A DNA stretch of 64,000 nt from an uncultured Thermomicrobiales bacterium (GCA_902806355.1 CADCWI010000040.1:27748-91747), one strand, 5' to 3'; positions 28,037 through 38,661 are shown, numbered from the stretch's first letter. The notes: a model not told the origin generated them from the letters alone. Made by a program: numbers and translations.

Positions 28037-29753
28037 GTCGGCTCGGCTGCCAATTTGGCATTGTGGGCAACCGGGGCGCCAAACCGTCGTCTTCATGGCG
28101 TCGCAGGTGCCTCGCACGAATCGCCACGAGATACGCAAAGGAGCGAAACGCGAAGAAGAGCAGAATCAACGCACCGACCGTCATGAGGATGACGGGCCAC
28201 ACGAATGGGGCATCCCGCTCAACGACCATGCCGCCGAGCGTAAGCTCGCCCGGCGAGACGAGCGAGATCGTGATGGTGTGCCGCTCGTCCTCGAGCCCGG
28301 TCACGAGCTCGCGCGGCAGGTCGCTGGTAAGCGCGAAGAAGGAAAGATTCCATTCGTCGCCAGACTCACCTGCGCCGCCGGGAACCGGTTCGCCATCGAC
28401 AGTGACCAGGAAATTCCCGACTTCGGGACCGGACCGGATGAACGCGATCACTCCCGTGCCCTGAAACTCCATCGACGCCGCGGATTGCCCTTGACGCGAT
28501 GTCTTGAACGTCCTCCCTTCGAGATGCTGGTCCTGCCAATTGCCGGTGAACGATATGGAATGAGAATCCATCGGCGCAAAACCGGTGTTGGCGATCATGG
28601 CTCGGTCTTTCATCGCCGATGAGGACAGTCGCCTGTAGAGAGGTGTTGCCGATCCTTCAGGCAACACGACAGCGTACGAAGCTCCAGGTGATTCCGCCGC
28701 TGACAGGAATGACCATTGCACTGTCAGTCCCATCCATGGCCACTCCGACCAGCTTCGCTCCATTCCCCGGATCACGAACTCGGCTTGTTCTTCCCTGCCG
28801 AGCACATCGGACACCGCCCACCCATACGACGTCGCCCAGACCGGACTGCTCTGATCCCCATGGTTGAGCATCAGGTCCCGGAACAGGATTGCCCGAGAGA
28901 AGTTGAGCCGGGCAGAACTGACGCGACGGTCGTCCGGCGAGTACGCCCCACCGTCCAGCTGGATTCCTAGCACGTCGAAGAATGCGTCGCCCCCAGCGAG
29001 ATAGAGGTCATGAAGGAAGGCCAGGTCACCGGAGCCATTCGGGAGATCGGACGATACCGCCAGCTCAGGCGTCAGGATCCGCACTTCCGGATTTCCGGCC
29101 CGAGCCCCGTTGAACCCTGCCGTCAGCAGGGAGGAAAAGGCCGTCCCGCTCGCCGCTGTGCCACCCCAGTGTCTGGCAAGGTTCGGGTAATTCCAGATCT
29201 GGACGAATGGAATCGATCCGCCATATCGCTTGGTGAACGCTTGGGTGAATGTCTGGAATGACCTAGGGTCTGCGGGCGGTGCATCGACCGTGTCGAGAGA
29301 ATCAGGGTCTCGTGCCCACCCGGGAGCACCGCTCACCACGGCGATGATCCCGATATCGCGTCGGCGAAGCTGTTCGACGATCCCATCGTACACCGACCAG
29401 TTATAACTGCCTTGGCGCGCTTCGATCTCCGACCAGGCGAACGGCTGTCGCACATAGCGGAAGCCACTTTCGCTCAACGCATCGGCGACGGTCTCGAGCT
29501 CTGATTCCGGAAAGATGCGGAGATCGACATTGGTCGCCAAATCCTTCCCGGTCGGTTGCACAACGTACGGTCGCTCGCCCCCTGACTCGACACCACGATG
29601 GAGGTAGCCGTCGATCTCCGCTGCTGATGTGGCGAGACCGAGACCGAGGATGAGCAACAAGACCCCGGTCATCGCCTGCCAGAGGTCGAGATGCTGCCGT
29701 CGCCAGTCGGTCACATCGAGCAGCCAGCGCGCGGTCGCACTCGCCGCACGCAT
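28029..29753 (-). CDS. Membrane-anchored glycosidase-like protein
   Basis: A 574-aa protein. N-terminal membrane span (MTGVLLLILGLGLATSAA), an external TIM-barrel-like region starting near SGFRYVRQPFAWSEIEARQG, with PFVQIWNYPNLARHW and SSPVWATSYGWAV as in GH5/GH39-like folds, then a beta-sandwich domain, and a C-terminal membrane span (VILMTVGALILLFFAFRSF). The usual NEP acid motif reads as NYP, so catalysis is uncertain. It heads the polysaccharide cluster and probably acts on the exported glycan. Start chosen at ATG 29753, before the first hydrophobic segment. Confidence 0.75.
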   Translation of the reverse strand: MRAASATARWLLDVTDWRRQHLDLWQAMTGVLLLILGLGLATSAAEIDGYLHRGVESGGERPYVVQPTGKDLATNVDLRIFPESELETVADALSESGFRYVRQPFAWSEIEARQGSYNWSVYDGIVEQLRRRDIGIIAVVSGAPGWARDPDSLDTVDAPPADPRSFQTFTQAFTKRYGGSIPFVQIWNYPNLARHWGGTAASGTAFSSLLTAGFNGARAGNPEVRILTPELAVSSDLPNGSGDLAFLHDLYLAGGDAFFDVLGIQLDGGAYSPDDRRVSSARLNFSRAILFRDLMLNHGDQSSPVWATSYGWAVSDVLGREEQAEFVIRGMERSWSEWPWMGLTVQWSFLSAAESPGASYAVVLPEGSATPLYRRLSSSAMKDRAMIANTGFAPMDSHSISFTGNWQDQHLEGRTFKTSRQGQSAASMEFQGTGVIAFIRSGPEVGNFLVTVDGEPVPGGAGESGDEWNLSFFALTSDLPRELVTGLEDERHTITISLVSPGELTLGGMVVERDAPFVWPVILMTVGALILLFFAFRSFAYLVAIRARHLRRHEDDGLAPRLPTMPNWQPSRRA

Positions 29754-30276
29754 GGCGAGACTGTCATCCGCGAGCCATCCGCCAGGATGCGTTAAGTTGC
29801 GACTATGTGTAGTTTGGGATGGATCGAGTGGGTATCTTCGAGACACCGGCCTGGTCGTCTCCCGTATTCCATGAGGATCATATATAGAGTGGACAGCGTT
29901 GCCGGTACCAGGTTTCGGACATCGGGTCAGAGCTTTGGGAAGCGCGTCCAGCGCATCTCCGGGCCACACCGTGAAACCGGTTCACCGGGCAACAGGTCCA
30001 ACGGCCGCCCGGTGGTGGCACCATCTGGATTGATTCTGGAGCCGCAGCGGACACATCCCCTCGTCGGTGAGTGAACGTGTCGGCATCACAGGGGCGACAC
30101 AGACATTGATCGAATCGAAGGCCGACCTCGTATCCAGCGTAGTATAGGGGACTTGCGGCGGCATTCGTGGCAGGGCTCCACGAACATTGAGCCGACTCGT
30201 GCCCTCGGGTATTCTGCCGTCACTCGATCAGATTCGATCGAGCTGGACGCGCTTCACCAAGGACGATATCCGACAC
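29754..30276. other. Intergenic region between divergent genes
   Basis: About 520 bases between divergently transcribed genes. Promoters for both must lie here, but no clear -35/-10 pair is seen apart from an AT-rich TATATA patch near 29881. A minus frame at 29982-30164 has no support. Confidence 0.4.
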
Positions 30277-32373
30277 ATGCCTGCATCAGAATCCGCAAAG
30301 CGAACGCTGACCGCGGAAGATCTCTTCACGATCGAGATCGTGAGCGATCCCCACGCCGCTCCGGACGGCTCTCGCATCGCATGGGTGCGGACCGTTATGG
30401 ACAAGGAGAGCGATTCCTATCGGTCCTCCATCATGGTGTCACGCCCTGACGGTCAGGAGACGATCACGGTGACATCGGGCGCGTATCGTGACACCGCGCC
30501 TCGCTGGTCGCCCGATGGCACGATGCTGGTCTTCGAGTCCAACCGGCCGCCAATGTACGCTCCCGCGGATACCAAAGTTTCCGACGATACGGCAAACGAG
30601 GAGAGATCCTCGAAACGGACTGGGAAAGCGGACGACGACCAGAAGGCGAAGAAGCCATCGACGCAGATATGGACGATTCGCATCGACGGCGGGGAGGCCA
30701 CCCAACTCACCCAGCATCCCGCCGGCGCGGGAAGTGCGGCCTGGTCCCCGGACGGAACCCATATCGTTTTCGTCGCCTCGGACGAATTGGCTCGGGACGC
30801 CAGCGAACAACCGCCGATGCGCAACGGGGATATCGCGGACGAGCGGATCATCAATCGCATGCACTTTCGGGCGGATGGGCGAGGTTTCATCGACAAGGTG
30901 CCACATCTCTGGTCGATTCGTCTCCAAGATCGCCAGGCGCGCCAGCTCACCTTCGATGATGCCGGCGCGAGCGATCCCTCCTGGTCGCCCGATGCAACGC
31001 GCATCGCCTTCGTCAGCAACCGTGATGCCGAACGACACCGGTACTGGAACCGCAACGCGATTCACATTCTGGATGTCGACAGTGGTGACATCTCGATCAT
31101 CACCGCCGAAGATGCGCAGTTCGGTTCGCCCCGCTGGTCTCCGGCCGGCGATCGCATCGCCTTTACCGGGCACCTCGACGCGGCACGCGGCGGCGCCCTC
31201 AACGACCGCATCTGGACCGTGCGAGCTGATGGATCGGACCTGCGCAATCACACGGAGGGCTGGGACGTATCCGTGGAGAGCACCGGCATGAGCGACCTTG
31301 CGAATGCCAGCGAGGGCGGTCCGGTCTGGCTGGACGACCAGCATATCCTGACCGTTGTGGCGGTACGCGGAGCAGCCCGTGTCTTCAGTATCCCGCTCGA
31401 GGGTGGAACGCCCACTCCCCTGACCACCGGCCCGCACGTAGTCAGCGGGTTCACGGTCGCCAGCGATCGCCTCGTGTATGTTCAGGGCTCGATCGATCGC
31501 CCGGCCGCGCTCCATTCCTCCGCGCTCGATGGTAGCGATGTGCAGTCTTGGCCCGATCCCAACCAGGATTTTCTGGATGAGGTGGCGCTCTCCCTGGCGA
31601 TCGACCTCTCTCTGACATCCCATGACGGGCTCGAGATCCAGGGCTGGCTCCTCACCCCGGCAGGATTCTCGGAAGCGGCCGAGGTGAAACATCCCTTGAT
31701 CGTCCAGATCCACGGTGGCCCGCACTCGATGTACGGCTATGCGATGTTCCATGAGATGCAGCTCATGGCGGCCCGAGGCTATGCCGTCCTGTTCACGAAT
31801 CCGAGGGGGTCAGGCGGATACGGTGAAGCGTTCACCGGATCGACCAGAGGCCAGTGGGGCGAAGCCGACATGCCAGACGTCATCGCGGCGGTGGACCACG
31901 TTTCCGCCTTGCCCTGGATCGACACGGACCGGATCGGCATTACCGGCGGGTCGTACGGCGGGTATATGACCAACTGGATCATCGGACACGACACCAGGTT
32001 CAAGGCTGCGGTGACCCAGCGCTGCGTATCGAATTTTCATTCGTTCTTCGGCACGAGCGACATCGGCAGCACTTTCGGCGCATTCGAATTCGACGGTGTG
32101 CCATGGAAAGATGCCGAGAAGCTGCTGCGGTACTCACCCGTCAGCTATGTCGAATCCATCACCACGCCACTCCTGATCCTCCACAGCGAGCAAGATCATC
32201 GCTGCCCGATCGAGCAGGCGGAGCAGATGTACACCGCGTTGATGTACCTCGGACGTGAGGTAAGGTTCATCCGGTTTCCAGAAGAAGGTCATGAGCTTTC
32301 CCGCTCTGGCACTCCGAGCCGTCGCCTCGCTCGCTTGCATCACCTGATCGGCTGGTTCGAGTCACACCTGTAA
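30277..32373 (+). CDS. S9-family serine peptidase (prolyl oligopeptidase-like)
   Basis: A 698-aa cytoplasmic peptidase. Residues about 25-430 form a beta-propeller with TolB/PD40-type blades (DTAPRWSPDGTMLVFESN, DPSWSPDATRIAFVSN, SPRWSPAGDRIAFTG). The C-terminal alpha/beta hydrolase has the nucleophile in GITGGSYGGYMTNW, the Asp in HSEQDHRCPIEQAEQ and the His in PEEGHELSRSG. It cleaves short peptides, probably as an acylaminoacyl- or dipeptidyl-type enzyme. Start set at ATG 30277; upstream in-frame codons look non-coding. The kinase gene follows after 35 bases in the same direction. Confidence 0.92.
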   Translation: MPASESAKRTLTAEDLFTIEIVSDPHAAPDGSRIAWVRTVMDKESDSYRSSIMVSRPDGQETITVTSGAYRDTAPRWSPDGTMLVFESNRPPMYAPADTKVSDDTANEERSSKRTGKADDDQKAKKPSTQIWTIRIDGGEATQLTQHPAGAGSAAWSPDGTHIVFVASDELARDASEQPPMRNGDIADERIINRMHFRADGRGFIDKVPHLWSIRLQDRQARQLTFDDAGASDPSWSPDATRIAFVSNRDAERHRYWNRNAIHILDVDSGDISIITAEDAQFGSPRWSPAGDRIAFTGHLDAARGGALNDRIWTVRADGSDLRNHTEGWDVSVESTGMSDLANASEGGPVWLDDQHILTVVAVRGAARVFSIPLEGGTPTPLTTGPHVVSGFTVASDRLVYVQGSIDRPAALHSSALDGSDVQSWPDPNQDFLDEVALSLAIDLSLTSHDGLEIQGWLLTPAGFSEAAEVKHPLIVQIHGGPHSMYGYAMFHEMQLMAARGYAVLFTNPRGSGGYGEAFTGSTRGQWGEADMPDVIAAVDHVSALPWIDTDRIGITGGSYGGYMTNWIIGHDTRFKAAVTQRCVSNFHSFFGTSDIGSTFGAFEFDGVPWKDAEKLLRYSPVSYVESITTPLLILHSEQDHRCPIEQAEQMYTALMYLGREVRFIRFPEEGHELSRSGTPSRRLARLHHLIGWFESHL

Positions 32374-32408
32374 CGCGTCCTGAGTATGGTTCGGGAGAGC
32401 CCAGCACC

Positions 32409-34400
32409 ATGCCGAGCAATGTCCCGCTGCAGAGCCTCGCTGAACAATTGGAATCCAGGGTCTGTTCCGCCTACGATCCGGAGTCGGGCAAGTCCCTCAG
32501 TGGCGGGCAACCACTGGTGGATGCGTTCAGCGAGTTCGGGGAGCGGGCCGCGCAGCAGGGAATCCCACTCGAAGACGTCATGGCGGCCGGTGTCGACACG
32601 CTGCAGGCGATATTCGAACGGCTGGGGGGCTCGGTCTCGGATCCCGGAACCATGATGGCGGCGGGGGTAGCCCTCTCAGCGGCGGCGCGTTCGCACATCG
32701 AGGGCAAGTCCCCGAGCGAGCGCACCGCTCCGGGCGCAGCGGGAGAGCTACCGACGCAGGTGGCTCGCCTGGCGGCGCTACACAAGATCAATCGTGCCGC
32801 GACCGCGGACCTCAAGCTCTCGGAAACGCTCCAGACGATCGTCAGCGTCGTCGCCGACACCACCGCGAGCGATGCGTGCAACGTCTTTCTCTATGACGAC
32901 ACGACCGGTCTCCTCGTCCTTCGTGCCGCTGTGGGTCTCAATCCCGCCTCGATCAACGCCGTGACGATTCGTCTTGGAAGTGGCATCACCGGGTCTGCCG
33001 CGCTCGAAGGGCGATTGATCTCCGCGCCTGACGCGCATCAGCACGAGAACTTCCTCAGTCACCCCGGTGTCGGCGACGAGATCTACACGTCGCAGGTCGC
33101 CGTGCCGATCCTGCTCCAAGGTCAAAACCGGCTCGTTGGCATCCTCAACATCCATTCAATCAGTCGTCGCGAGTTCGATCGCGATGATCTCGAGTTCCTG
33201 CAAACGGTGGCCGGCGAGCTCGCGATCAGCATCGAAAACGCCCGTCAATACAGCAGCACGGATGAACGCTTGCGGCAGAAACTGACGGAGCTTGGCACAC
33301 TGCAACGGGTGTCCAGGATGCTCGCCTCGACGCTCGATCTGCCCGCTGTCCTGAGACTTATCAGCGAGCAGGCAATCGAGCTCGTCCACGCCGAAGCGGC
33401 AGCCATCTTTCGCTTGCCAACGCTGCCCTGGCGCGCGACCAGCGACACCCAGCCGATCATCGAGTATCGGGCCGGGACCATTCGGGAAATCGTCAATCCT
33501 GCTGATCGGGACGATGTGGTCGCGGATGTGATCCGCACCGGAACGCTGCGGCGATCGAACCTCGAGTACACGGACGGGACAAGCACCCTGTTCTGCCTTC
33601 CCCTGCGGACCGCCCGTGAGACGGTTGGCGCACTCTGCCTGCGGCTGCGATCCGGTCTCGAGCTCGACGACGACACCGTCGATCTGCTCCAGGCGTTCTC
33701 CGATTCTGCCGCGATGGCGATCGAGAACGCGCAGCTCTACCAGGACGCGATGCACAGCATCCAAACGCAGTCAGCGCTCGTTCAGGAGATGCACCACCGG
33801 GTCCGGAACAATCTCCAGACGGTCGCCGCCCTTCTCTCGCTCCAGTTGAGGACGGCCGAGGACGCGCCGTGGGCGACGGAGATTCGCGAGGCGATCTCTC
33901 GCATCCAGTCCATCGCCGCCGTTCACGATCTGCTCAGCGATGAGGAGAGACTCGCTGGCACGACCGTCGATGTGATCGCCCGGATGGTCGCGGAAGATGC
34001 CCACAGCACGCTCATCCCCCCGGGGCTCAACGTCCAGTTCGACATTCACGAAAGTAGCCTGACCGTTCCCTCCCGCCAGGCAACGATCATCTCGTTGCTC
34101 ATCAACGAGCTCACGGCCAACGCGATCAGTCACGGGTTTCAAGGTCGGGACACGGGAACGGTCCGGATCCGAGCCTGGGAAGCATCGGGCATGGCGCATA
34201 TCGAGGTGTTCAACGATGGCCGAGGGGTGCCGGACGGCTTCGACCCTGCCAGCAGCAGCGGACTCGGGATGCGGATCACGCAGCGTCTCGTGACATCCGA
34301 CCTCAAGGGAACGTTCCGGATCGCGTCGGACGATCAGGGAACAAGCGCCCTGATCACCTTCCCCCTTGCCGGGTGGGACACGAACGAGATACCCGCTTGA
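32409..34400 (+). CDS. GAF-domain HisKA_2 sensor histidine kinase
   Basis: A 663-aa soluble kinase. Residues 1-100 are a helical region of unknown role, 120-285 a GAF domain, and 295-450 a second, more diverged GAF. The HisKA_2 box is QEMHHRVRNNLQTVAALLSL with His462 or 463 as phospho-acceptor. The HATPase has NELTANAISHGF, VFNDGRGVPDGF and SSGLGMRITQRL. Kinases of this subfamily often respond to light, redox or small ligands through GAF. No response regulator is adjacent. It ends one base before the stop of the convergent glcF gene. Confidence 0.9.
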   Translation: MPSNVPLQSLAEQLESRVCSAYDPESGKSLSGGQPLVDAFSEFGERAAQQGIPLEDVMAAGVDTLQAIFERLGGSVSDPGTMMAAGVALSAAARSHIEGKSPSERTAPGAAGELPTQVARLAALHKINRAATADLKLSETLQTIVSVVADTTASDACNVFLYDDTTGLLVLRAAVGLNPASINAVTIRLGSGITGSAALEGRLISAPDAHQHENFLSHPGVGDEIYTSQVAVPILLQGQNRLVGILNIHSISRREFDRDDLEFLQTVAGELAISIENARQYSSTDERLRQKLTELGTLQRVSRMLASTLDLPAVLRLISEQAIELVHAEAAAIFRLPTLPWRATSDTQPIIEYRAGTIREIVNPADRDDVVADVIRTGTLRRSNLEYTDGTSTLFCLPLRTARETVGALCLRLRSGLELDDDTVDLLQAFSDSAAMAIENAQLYQDAMHSIQTQSALVQEMHHRVRNNLQTVAALLSLQLRTAEDAPWATEIREAISRIQSIAAVHDLLSDEERLAGTTVDVIARMVAEDAHSTLIPPGLNVQFDIHESSLTVPSRQATIISLLINELTANAISHGFQGRDTGTVRIRAWEASGMAHIEVFNDGRGVPDGFDPASSSGLGMRITQRLVTSDLKGTFRIASDDQGTSALITFPLAGWDTNEIPA

Positions 34401-35762
34401 TCAGGGCCGTGTGGCTCCGTCCTGGAAAGCCCACCGACCCTCTTTGGCCTCCGCCTCCCCGCCATACGCATCGTCGAGAATCTCGACGATGTGCCGGACC
34501 GGCAGCGTCGATCCGTTCCGGCGCAACGAGGTCCTGAGCTGCATCGCGCATCCCGGATTGGCGGTCACCACATTCTCGGCACCGGTTGCAAGCACATGTT
34601 TCACCTTGCGGTCACCCAGATCATCCGCCATCTCCTTCCGGATGATGTTGTAGATGCCCGCGCTTCCACAGCAGAGTGAGGATTCGTTCATCTCCTCGAG
34701 ACGCAATCCGGGCACCTGGGCCAGCAGCGCTCGCGGTTGCCGCGTGATTCGCTGCGCATGTGCCAGATGGCAGGGCTCCTGATACGTCACTGTCGTATCG
34801 ACCGCGTGCGTTGGCGGAACGAGGTCTCGTTCCCCGAGAAACTCGGTCACATCGCGGACGCGTTCGCTGAAGCGTGCCGCCCGATCGGCATACACCGGAT
34901 CGTCCTTGAGCAGGAAGCTATATTCCTTCAACGCCGCTCCGCATCCGGCTGCCGTGACGATGATGGGTTCGCCGCTCTCCTCGAACGCATCGATGTTCGT
35001 CCTTGCCAGCGTCCGTGCCTCCTCCATCATCCCCGCGTGGACGTGGAGCGCCCCGCAGCACTGCTGTGATGCGGGAGGCTCGACCGCCAGCCCGTTATGC
35101 GCCATCACGCGAGCGGCGGAACGGTTGACGTTCGCGAAGACCGTGCTCATCACGCAACCGTTGAAGAGGGCCACCCGTCCAACCGGTGATGGCGGGGTCC
35201 AACGTTCCTCACCGGAGATCAGTGGAAGCTCCGTAATCGGCGGCAGCATCGCTTCCAATGTTTCGAGTCGCAGAACGCGCAGCACGCCGGTTCGCCGCAG
35301 GAGCACTCCGAGGTGGGAACGCTGGTACACGCGCAACACGTTCACCATGAAGCGCATCCGTTCGATCCGCGCGAACGGCAGGTCCAGCCCAACCTTGCGG
35401 GCGGCCCGCTGCCAGACCGGACGCGGCCGATGCTGCTCCAGCTGGCTCCTCGCCGCCTCGACCAGCGGACCATAGTGGACACCGGAAGGGCAGACTGCTT
35501 CGCAGGCACGACAGTTCAGGCACTGGTACATCTGCTCGTCGAACTCGGGGTCGAGCAGATCGAGACGACCATCCGCGACCGCCCTCATCATCCACAGCCG
35601 CCCACGGGGGGACGACGCTTCTTCTCCCGTAAGGCGGTACGTGGGGCACGTCGGCAGACACATCCCGCAATGGACGCAGGCCCGGAGCAGATCATCGTCC
35701 GGTACGTCGGGTCCGCTATACCCGTGAGGTGCCTCGATCAGTTCGCGCAACGATACCGCCAT
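34401..35762 (-). CDS. glcF: Glycolate oxidase iron-sulfur subunit
   Basis: A 453-aa protein. Two 4Fe-4S clusters are bound near the N-terminus (CVHCGMCLPTCPTYRL and CLNCRACEAVCPSG), and two CCG domains follow (CCGALHVHAG and CCGSAGIYN) as in GlcF and heterodisulfide-reductase-like subunits. It passes electrons from the FAD subunits of glycolate/lactate dehydrogenase to the membrane. It is the third gene of a glcD-glcE-glcF row with 47-51-base gaps. It converges with the histidine kinase gene with no bases to spare. Confidence 0.93.
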   Translation of the reverse strand: MAVSLRELIEAPHGYSGPDVPDDDLLRACVHCGMCLPTCPTYRLTGEEASSPRGRLWMMRAVADGRLDLLDPEFDEQMYQCLNCRACEAVCPSGVHYGPLVEAARSQLEQHRPRPVWQRAARKVGLDLPFARIERMRFMVNVLRVYQRSHLGVLLRRTGVLRVLRLETLEAMLPPITELPLISGEERWTPPSPVGRVALFNGCVMSTVFANVNRSAARVMAHNGLAVEPPASQQCCGALHVHAGMMEEARTLARTNIDAFEESGEPIIVTAAGCGAALKEYSFLLKDDPVYADRAARFSERVRDVTEFLGERDLVPPTHAVDTTVTYQEPCHLAHAQRITRQPRALLAQVPGLRLEEMNESSLCCGSAGIYNIIRKEMADDLGDRKVKHVLATGAENVVTANPGCAMQLRTSLRRNGSTLPVRHIVEILDDAYGGEAEAKEGRWAFQDGATRP

Positions 35763-35809
35763 GCCGTCTCTCTCACTTCACGCCGCCCACATCCGATGTG
35801 CGACATCGC

Positions 35810-37030
35810 CTAGATGAACAGTCGTCCCCGGTTGAGGACGTTCGCCGGATCGAATTGCTGCTTGATCGCGACCATCACCGCATGACCCTGTGGACGCGGT
35901 CCCCATGGGTCTGTGGCCAGCCTGAGTGACTCGGAGCCAGCTTCGAGAACGCCGCTCACCCGGTCCGGTAATCCCAGCAACGTCGACAGCGGCCAAACAG
36001 TTGTGCCAGCGTTGACGGCACTCGAGCGGATCCTGATCGATCCGAGTCCCGGCGCGATCGACAGGTCGGTCCGTTCATGATCCTTCCCAATCACTTCCTG
36101 GATCGAAGCCACGACCGTCGCGACATCACGGGGTCGTGCGCCGATCACGACCTGCGTCCCGCCGTCCGGTGGGGTCCACCTGTCGACAAGGTCTTGCCAG
36201 AACTCGCGGCTCGCGTCGTCCTCGACAACACTCACGTCACGGTCCAGCAGGGTGGTGATCGTCGAAACCATGGACGCCACAGCCTCCTGGCGCCCCATGA
36301 CCCGGCACGATGTCGAGATCCGGCCGCCGGTCACGTCAACCGCGCTCGCGGCCAGCGAGGGCAACTGGCGTCCCAGCTCGTGCATGCCCGCGATCGCGTC
36401 CACTACGCTCTCCCAGGAAGCGTGTACCGTCGCTTCCGATCGCGGCCTGGGTGAGACCTTGAGGTTGATCGTCGTCAGCAGGGCGAGTGCGCCCCAGGAC
36501 CCATGGAGGAATCGCGGAATCTCGAACCCGCTGACATTCTTGACCACCATGCCGCCGGCCTTCGCGATCAGGCCGTCGCCTCGAACATACTGGCAGCCGA
36601 TGATGGCATCCTTGAGGCTTCCCGACAGGAGTTTTCGCGGGCCGGCGAACCCGGTCGCCGCCAGGCCACCGATCGTCGTCCTCTCCGGGAACGGCACATC
36701 GATCGGAAGCTCCTGCCCCTTCTCTCCCAGAACCGCGGAAATCTCGGACATCGTGGTGCCCGCTTGAACCGAGAGCGTCAGGTCAGCCGGGTGATACTCG
36801 ATCACGCCGGAGAGCGATCTCATGTCGATGCCCACATCGAAACTGGGAACGACGCGACCGGTACGGATGCTGCCACCGCCACCGAATGGCAGGACGCTTC
36901 GCGATGAAGCACTGCAGCCTGTCAGCAGGTCACCGAGCTCCTCGACCGACTCGGGCCGAGCGAGCGTCTCGATCACATGTCCGGGCTCTGCATCCCGCTG
37001 GCACTGCGAAATCGAAGTCGTGATCTTCAC
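35810..37030 (-). CDS. glcE: Glycolate oxidase FAD-binding subunit
   Basis: A 406-aa protein of the FAD_binding_4 (PCMH) family. Typical features are LPFGGGGSIRTG, VEYHPADLTLSVQAGTTM-like sequence, PERTTIGGLAATGFAGPRKL and GGMVVKNVSGFEIPRFLHGS, which mark GlcE. GTG start at 37030. The length fits GlcE, which is shorter than GlcD. It works with GlcD and GlcF in oxidation of glycolate to glyoxylate. Gene order D-E-F is conserved. Confidence 0.92.
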   Translation of the reverse strand: MKITTSISQCQRDAEPGHVIETLARPESVEELGDLLTGCSASSRSVLPFGGGGSIRTGRVVPSFDVGIDMRSLSGVIEYHPADLTLSVQAGTTMSEISAVLGEKGQELPIDVPFPERTTIGGLAATGFAGPRKLLSGSLKDAIIGCQYVRGDGLIAKAGGMVVKNVSGFEIPRFLHGSWGALALLTTINLKVSPRPRSEATVHASWESVVDAIAGMHELGRQLPSLAASAVDVTGGRISTSCRVMGRQEAVASMVSTITTLLDRDVSVVEDDASREFWQDLVDRWTPPDGGTQVVIGARPRDVATVVASIQEVIGKDHERTDLSIAPGLGSIRIRSSAVNAGTTVWPLSTLLGLPDRVSGVLEAGSESLRLATDPWGPRPQGHAVMVAIKQQFDPANVLNRGRLFI

Positions 37031-37081
37031 GGGGCCGTTCCCGTTCCCGCCTGCAGACGGCGCTTCGGCCAGAGTTCCGAC

Positions 37082-38542
37082 CTAGACCGGGACGATGCCA
37101 TGCCGCTGCTCCATCGCCTGGATATGTAACGAACGAACCTCACCACACATGTATCCTCTTGGGAACACCTTTCCAGGATTGAACGTCGCTTCGGGATCGA
37201 ATGCCTGCTTGAGCCCAGCCATCGCCCGCAGGTCGTTCTCGGTGAACACCAGCGTCATGTAGTCTCGCTTCTCGGTGCCGATCCCATGCTCGCCGCTCAG
37301 GGCGCCGCCGACCGCCACACAGGCATTGATCAGCGCGTGACTCGCCTCCAGGATGCGCTCGACATCGCCGTTGCGGCGACGGTCGAAGAGCATCAGCGGG
37401 TGCAGGTTTCCATCGCCGGCGTGGAAGACATTGGCGATCCGCAAATCGAATGTCCGGGAAATCTCGTTCACCGAGCGCAGGGTGTCGTTGAGCCGGGATC
37501 GCGGTACCACGGTATCGTGCAAATAATAGTTCGGGGCGAGTCGTCCCATCGCCGCCAGGGCCATTTTCCGCCCCTTCCAGAGCAGGTCCCGTTCGGCTTG
37601 CGTATCCGCCTGCCGAAACGATGTCGCTCCGGACGCAGCACACAGGACCTGGATATCACGTGCCGCCGCGGTTACCTCGGACGTTGGACCATCGACCTCG
37701 ATCAACAGCACCCCTGCCGCGTCCAGTGGATAGCCGGCGTGATATGCGGGCTCGACGGCCTGGATCGTCAGGTTGTCCATCATCTCGAGGGAGGCGGGCA
37801 GGTTTCCCTCGGCGATGATCCTGGTGACGGCGTGTGAGGCATCATCCAGTGAGCCGAATGCCGCGAGCATCACCGTTGTCGCCTCGGGAATCGGCGTCAG
37901 CTTGACCAGAGCTCGCGTCACAATTCCGAACATGCCTTCGGAGCCGACGAGGACCGATGTCAGATCGAGCCCGCCGAAGCCATCGTGGGCAACATCGGTC
38001 CAGATCACGTCCCCATCCGGCAGCACGATCTCCAGTCCGAGGATGTGATTGGTCGTGACGCCATACTTCAGGCAATGCGGACCGCCGGAGTTCTCGGCGA
38101 CATTGCCGCCGATCGTGCATGCCTTCTGGCTGGAGGGGTCTGGCGCGAAGAAGAAGCCGTCACCTCGCACTAGTTCCGACAACTCGAGGTTGATCACTCC
38201 TGGCTCGACGAGAGCTGTGCGATCGATCGGATCGACGTCGAGGACGCGCGTCATCCGTGTCAGCGAGATGATGATGCCCCCCGCCTGGGCCACGGCACCG
38301 CCGGACAGCCCGGTTCCCGCCCCCCGAGCAACGACTGGCAACCCGGCACGACGCGCCAGCTTGACGACCGCGGCGACCTGCTCCGTGGTCCGGGGCAGCA
38401 CCACGGCCGCGGGCGCCGCGGTATCGACGGCCCCATCGACCGAGCCGTCGTACTCGTACACCAGCAGATCGACCGGGCGGTGCCGAACCGCGCCGTCCCC
38501 GACGATGCGTTGCAGTTCATCCAGCAGGTGCTGTCGTTCCAT
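37082..38542 (-). CDS. glcD: Glycolate oxidase catalytic FAD subunit
   Basis: A 486-aa FAD-linked oxidase. The PCMH FAD domain has PVVARGAGTGLSGGAVAQAG, PDPSSQKACTIGGNVAENSG and GPHCLKYGVTTNH. The C-terminal domain has NVFHAGDGNLHPL and GALSGEHGIGTEKRDYM, conserved active-site motifs of GlcD and D-lactate dehydrogenases. It oxidises glycolate or D-lactate; the adjoining glcE and glcF favour glycolate. It is the first gene of the operon; the tmRNA terminator lies upstream. Confidence 0.94.
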   Translation of the reverse strand: MERQHLLDELQRIVGDGAVRHRPVDLLVYEYDGSVDGAVDTAAPAAVVLPRTTEQVAAVVKLARRAGLPVVARGAGTGLSGGAVAQAGGIIISLTRMTRVLDVDPIDRTALVEPGVINLELSELVRGDGFFFAPDPSSQKACTIGGNVAENSGGPHCLKYGVTTNHILGLEIVLPDGDVIWTDVAHDGFGGLDLTSVLVGSEGMFGIVTRALVKLTPIPEATTVMLAAFGSLDDASHAVTRIIAEGNLPASLEMMDNLTIQAVEPAYHAGYPLDAAGVLLIEVDGPTSEVTAAARDIQVLCAASGATSFRQADTQAERDLLWKGRKMALAAMGRLAPNYYLHDTVVPRSRLNDTLRSVNEISRTFDLRIANVFHAGDGNLHPLMLFDRRRNGDVERILEASHALINACVAVGGALSGEHGIGTEKRDYMTLVFTENDLRAMAGLKQAFDPEATFNPGKVFPRGYMCGEVRSLHIQAMEQRHGIVPV

Positions 38543-38661
38543 GCCGTGCCCTTCTCCATGGTGATCGTATGGTGCAGCGCCAGTATCCCCGCCATCAGAT
38601 CGCGCCGCAACCGCCTCATTGAACAGGGTGACGCGAGCCAGCTAGACTGACTTTCAGGAAA

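Noticed and set aside
30439..31752. 437-codon minus-strand frame opposite the S9 peptidase
   Set aside because: It is the antisense shadow of the propeller domain, whose sense strand has repeated WSPDG blades and a full catalytic triad.
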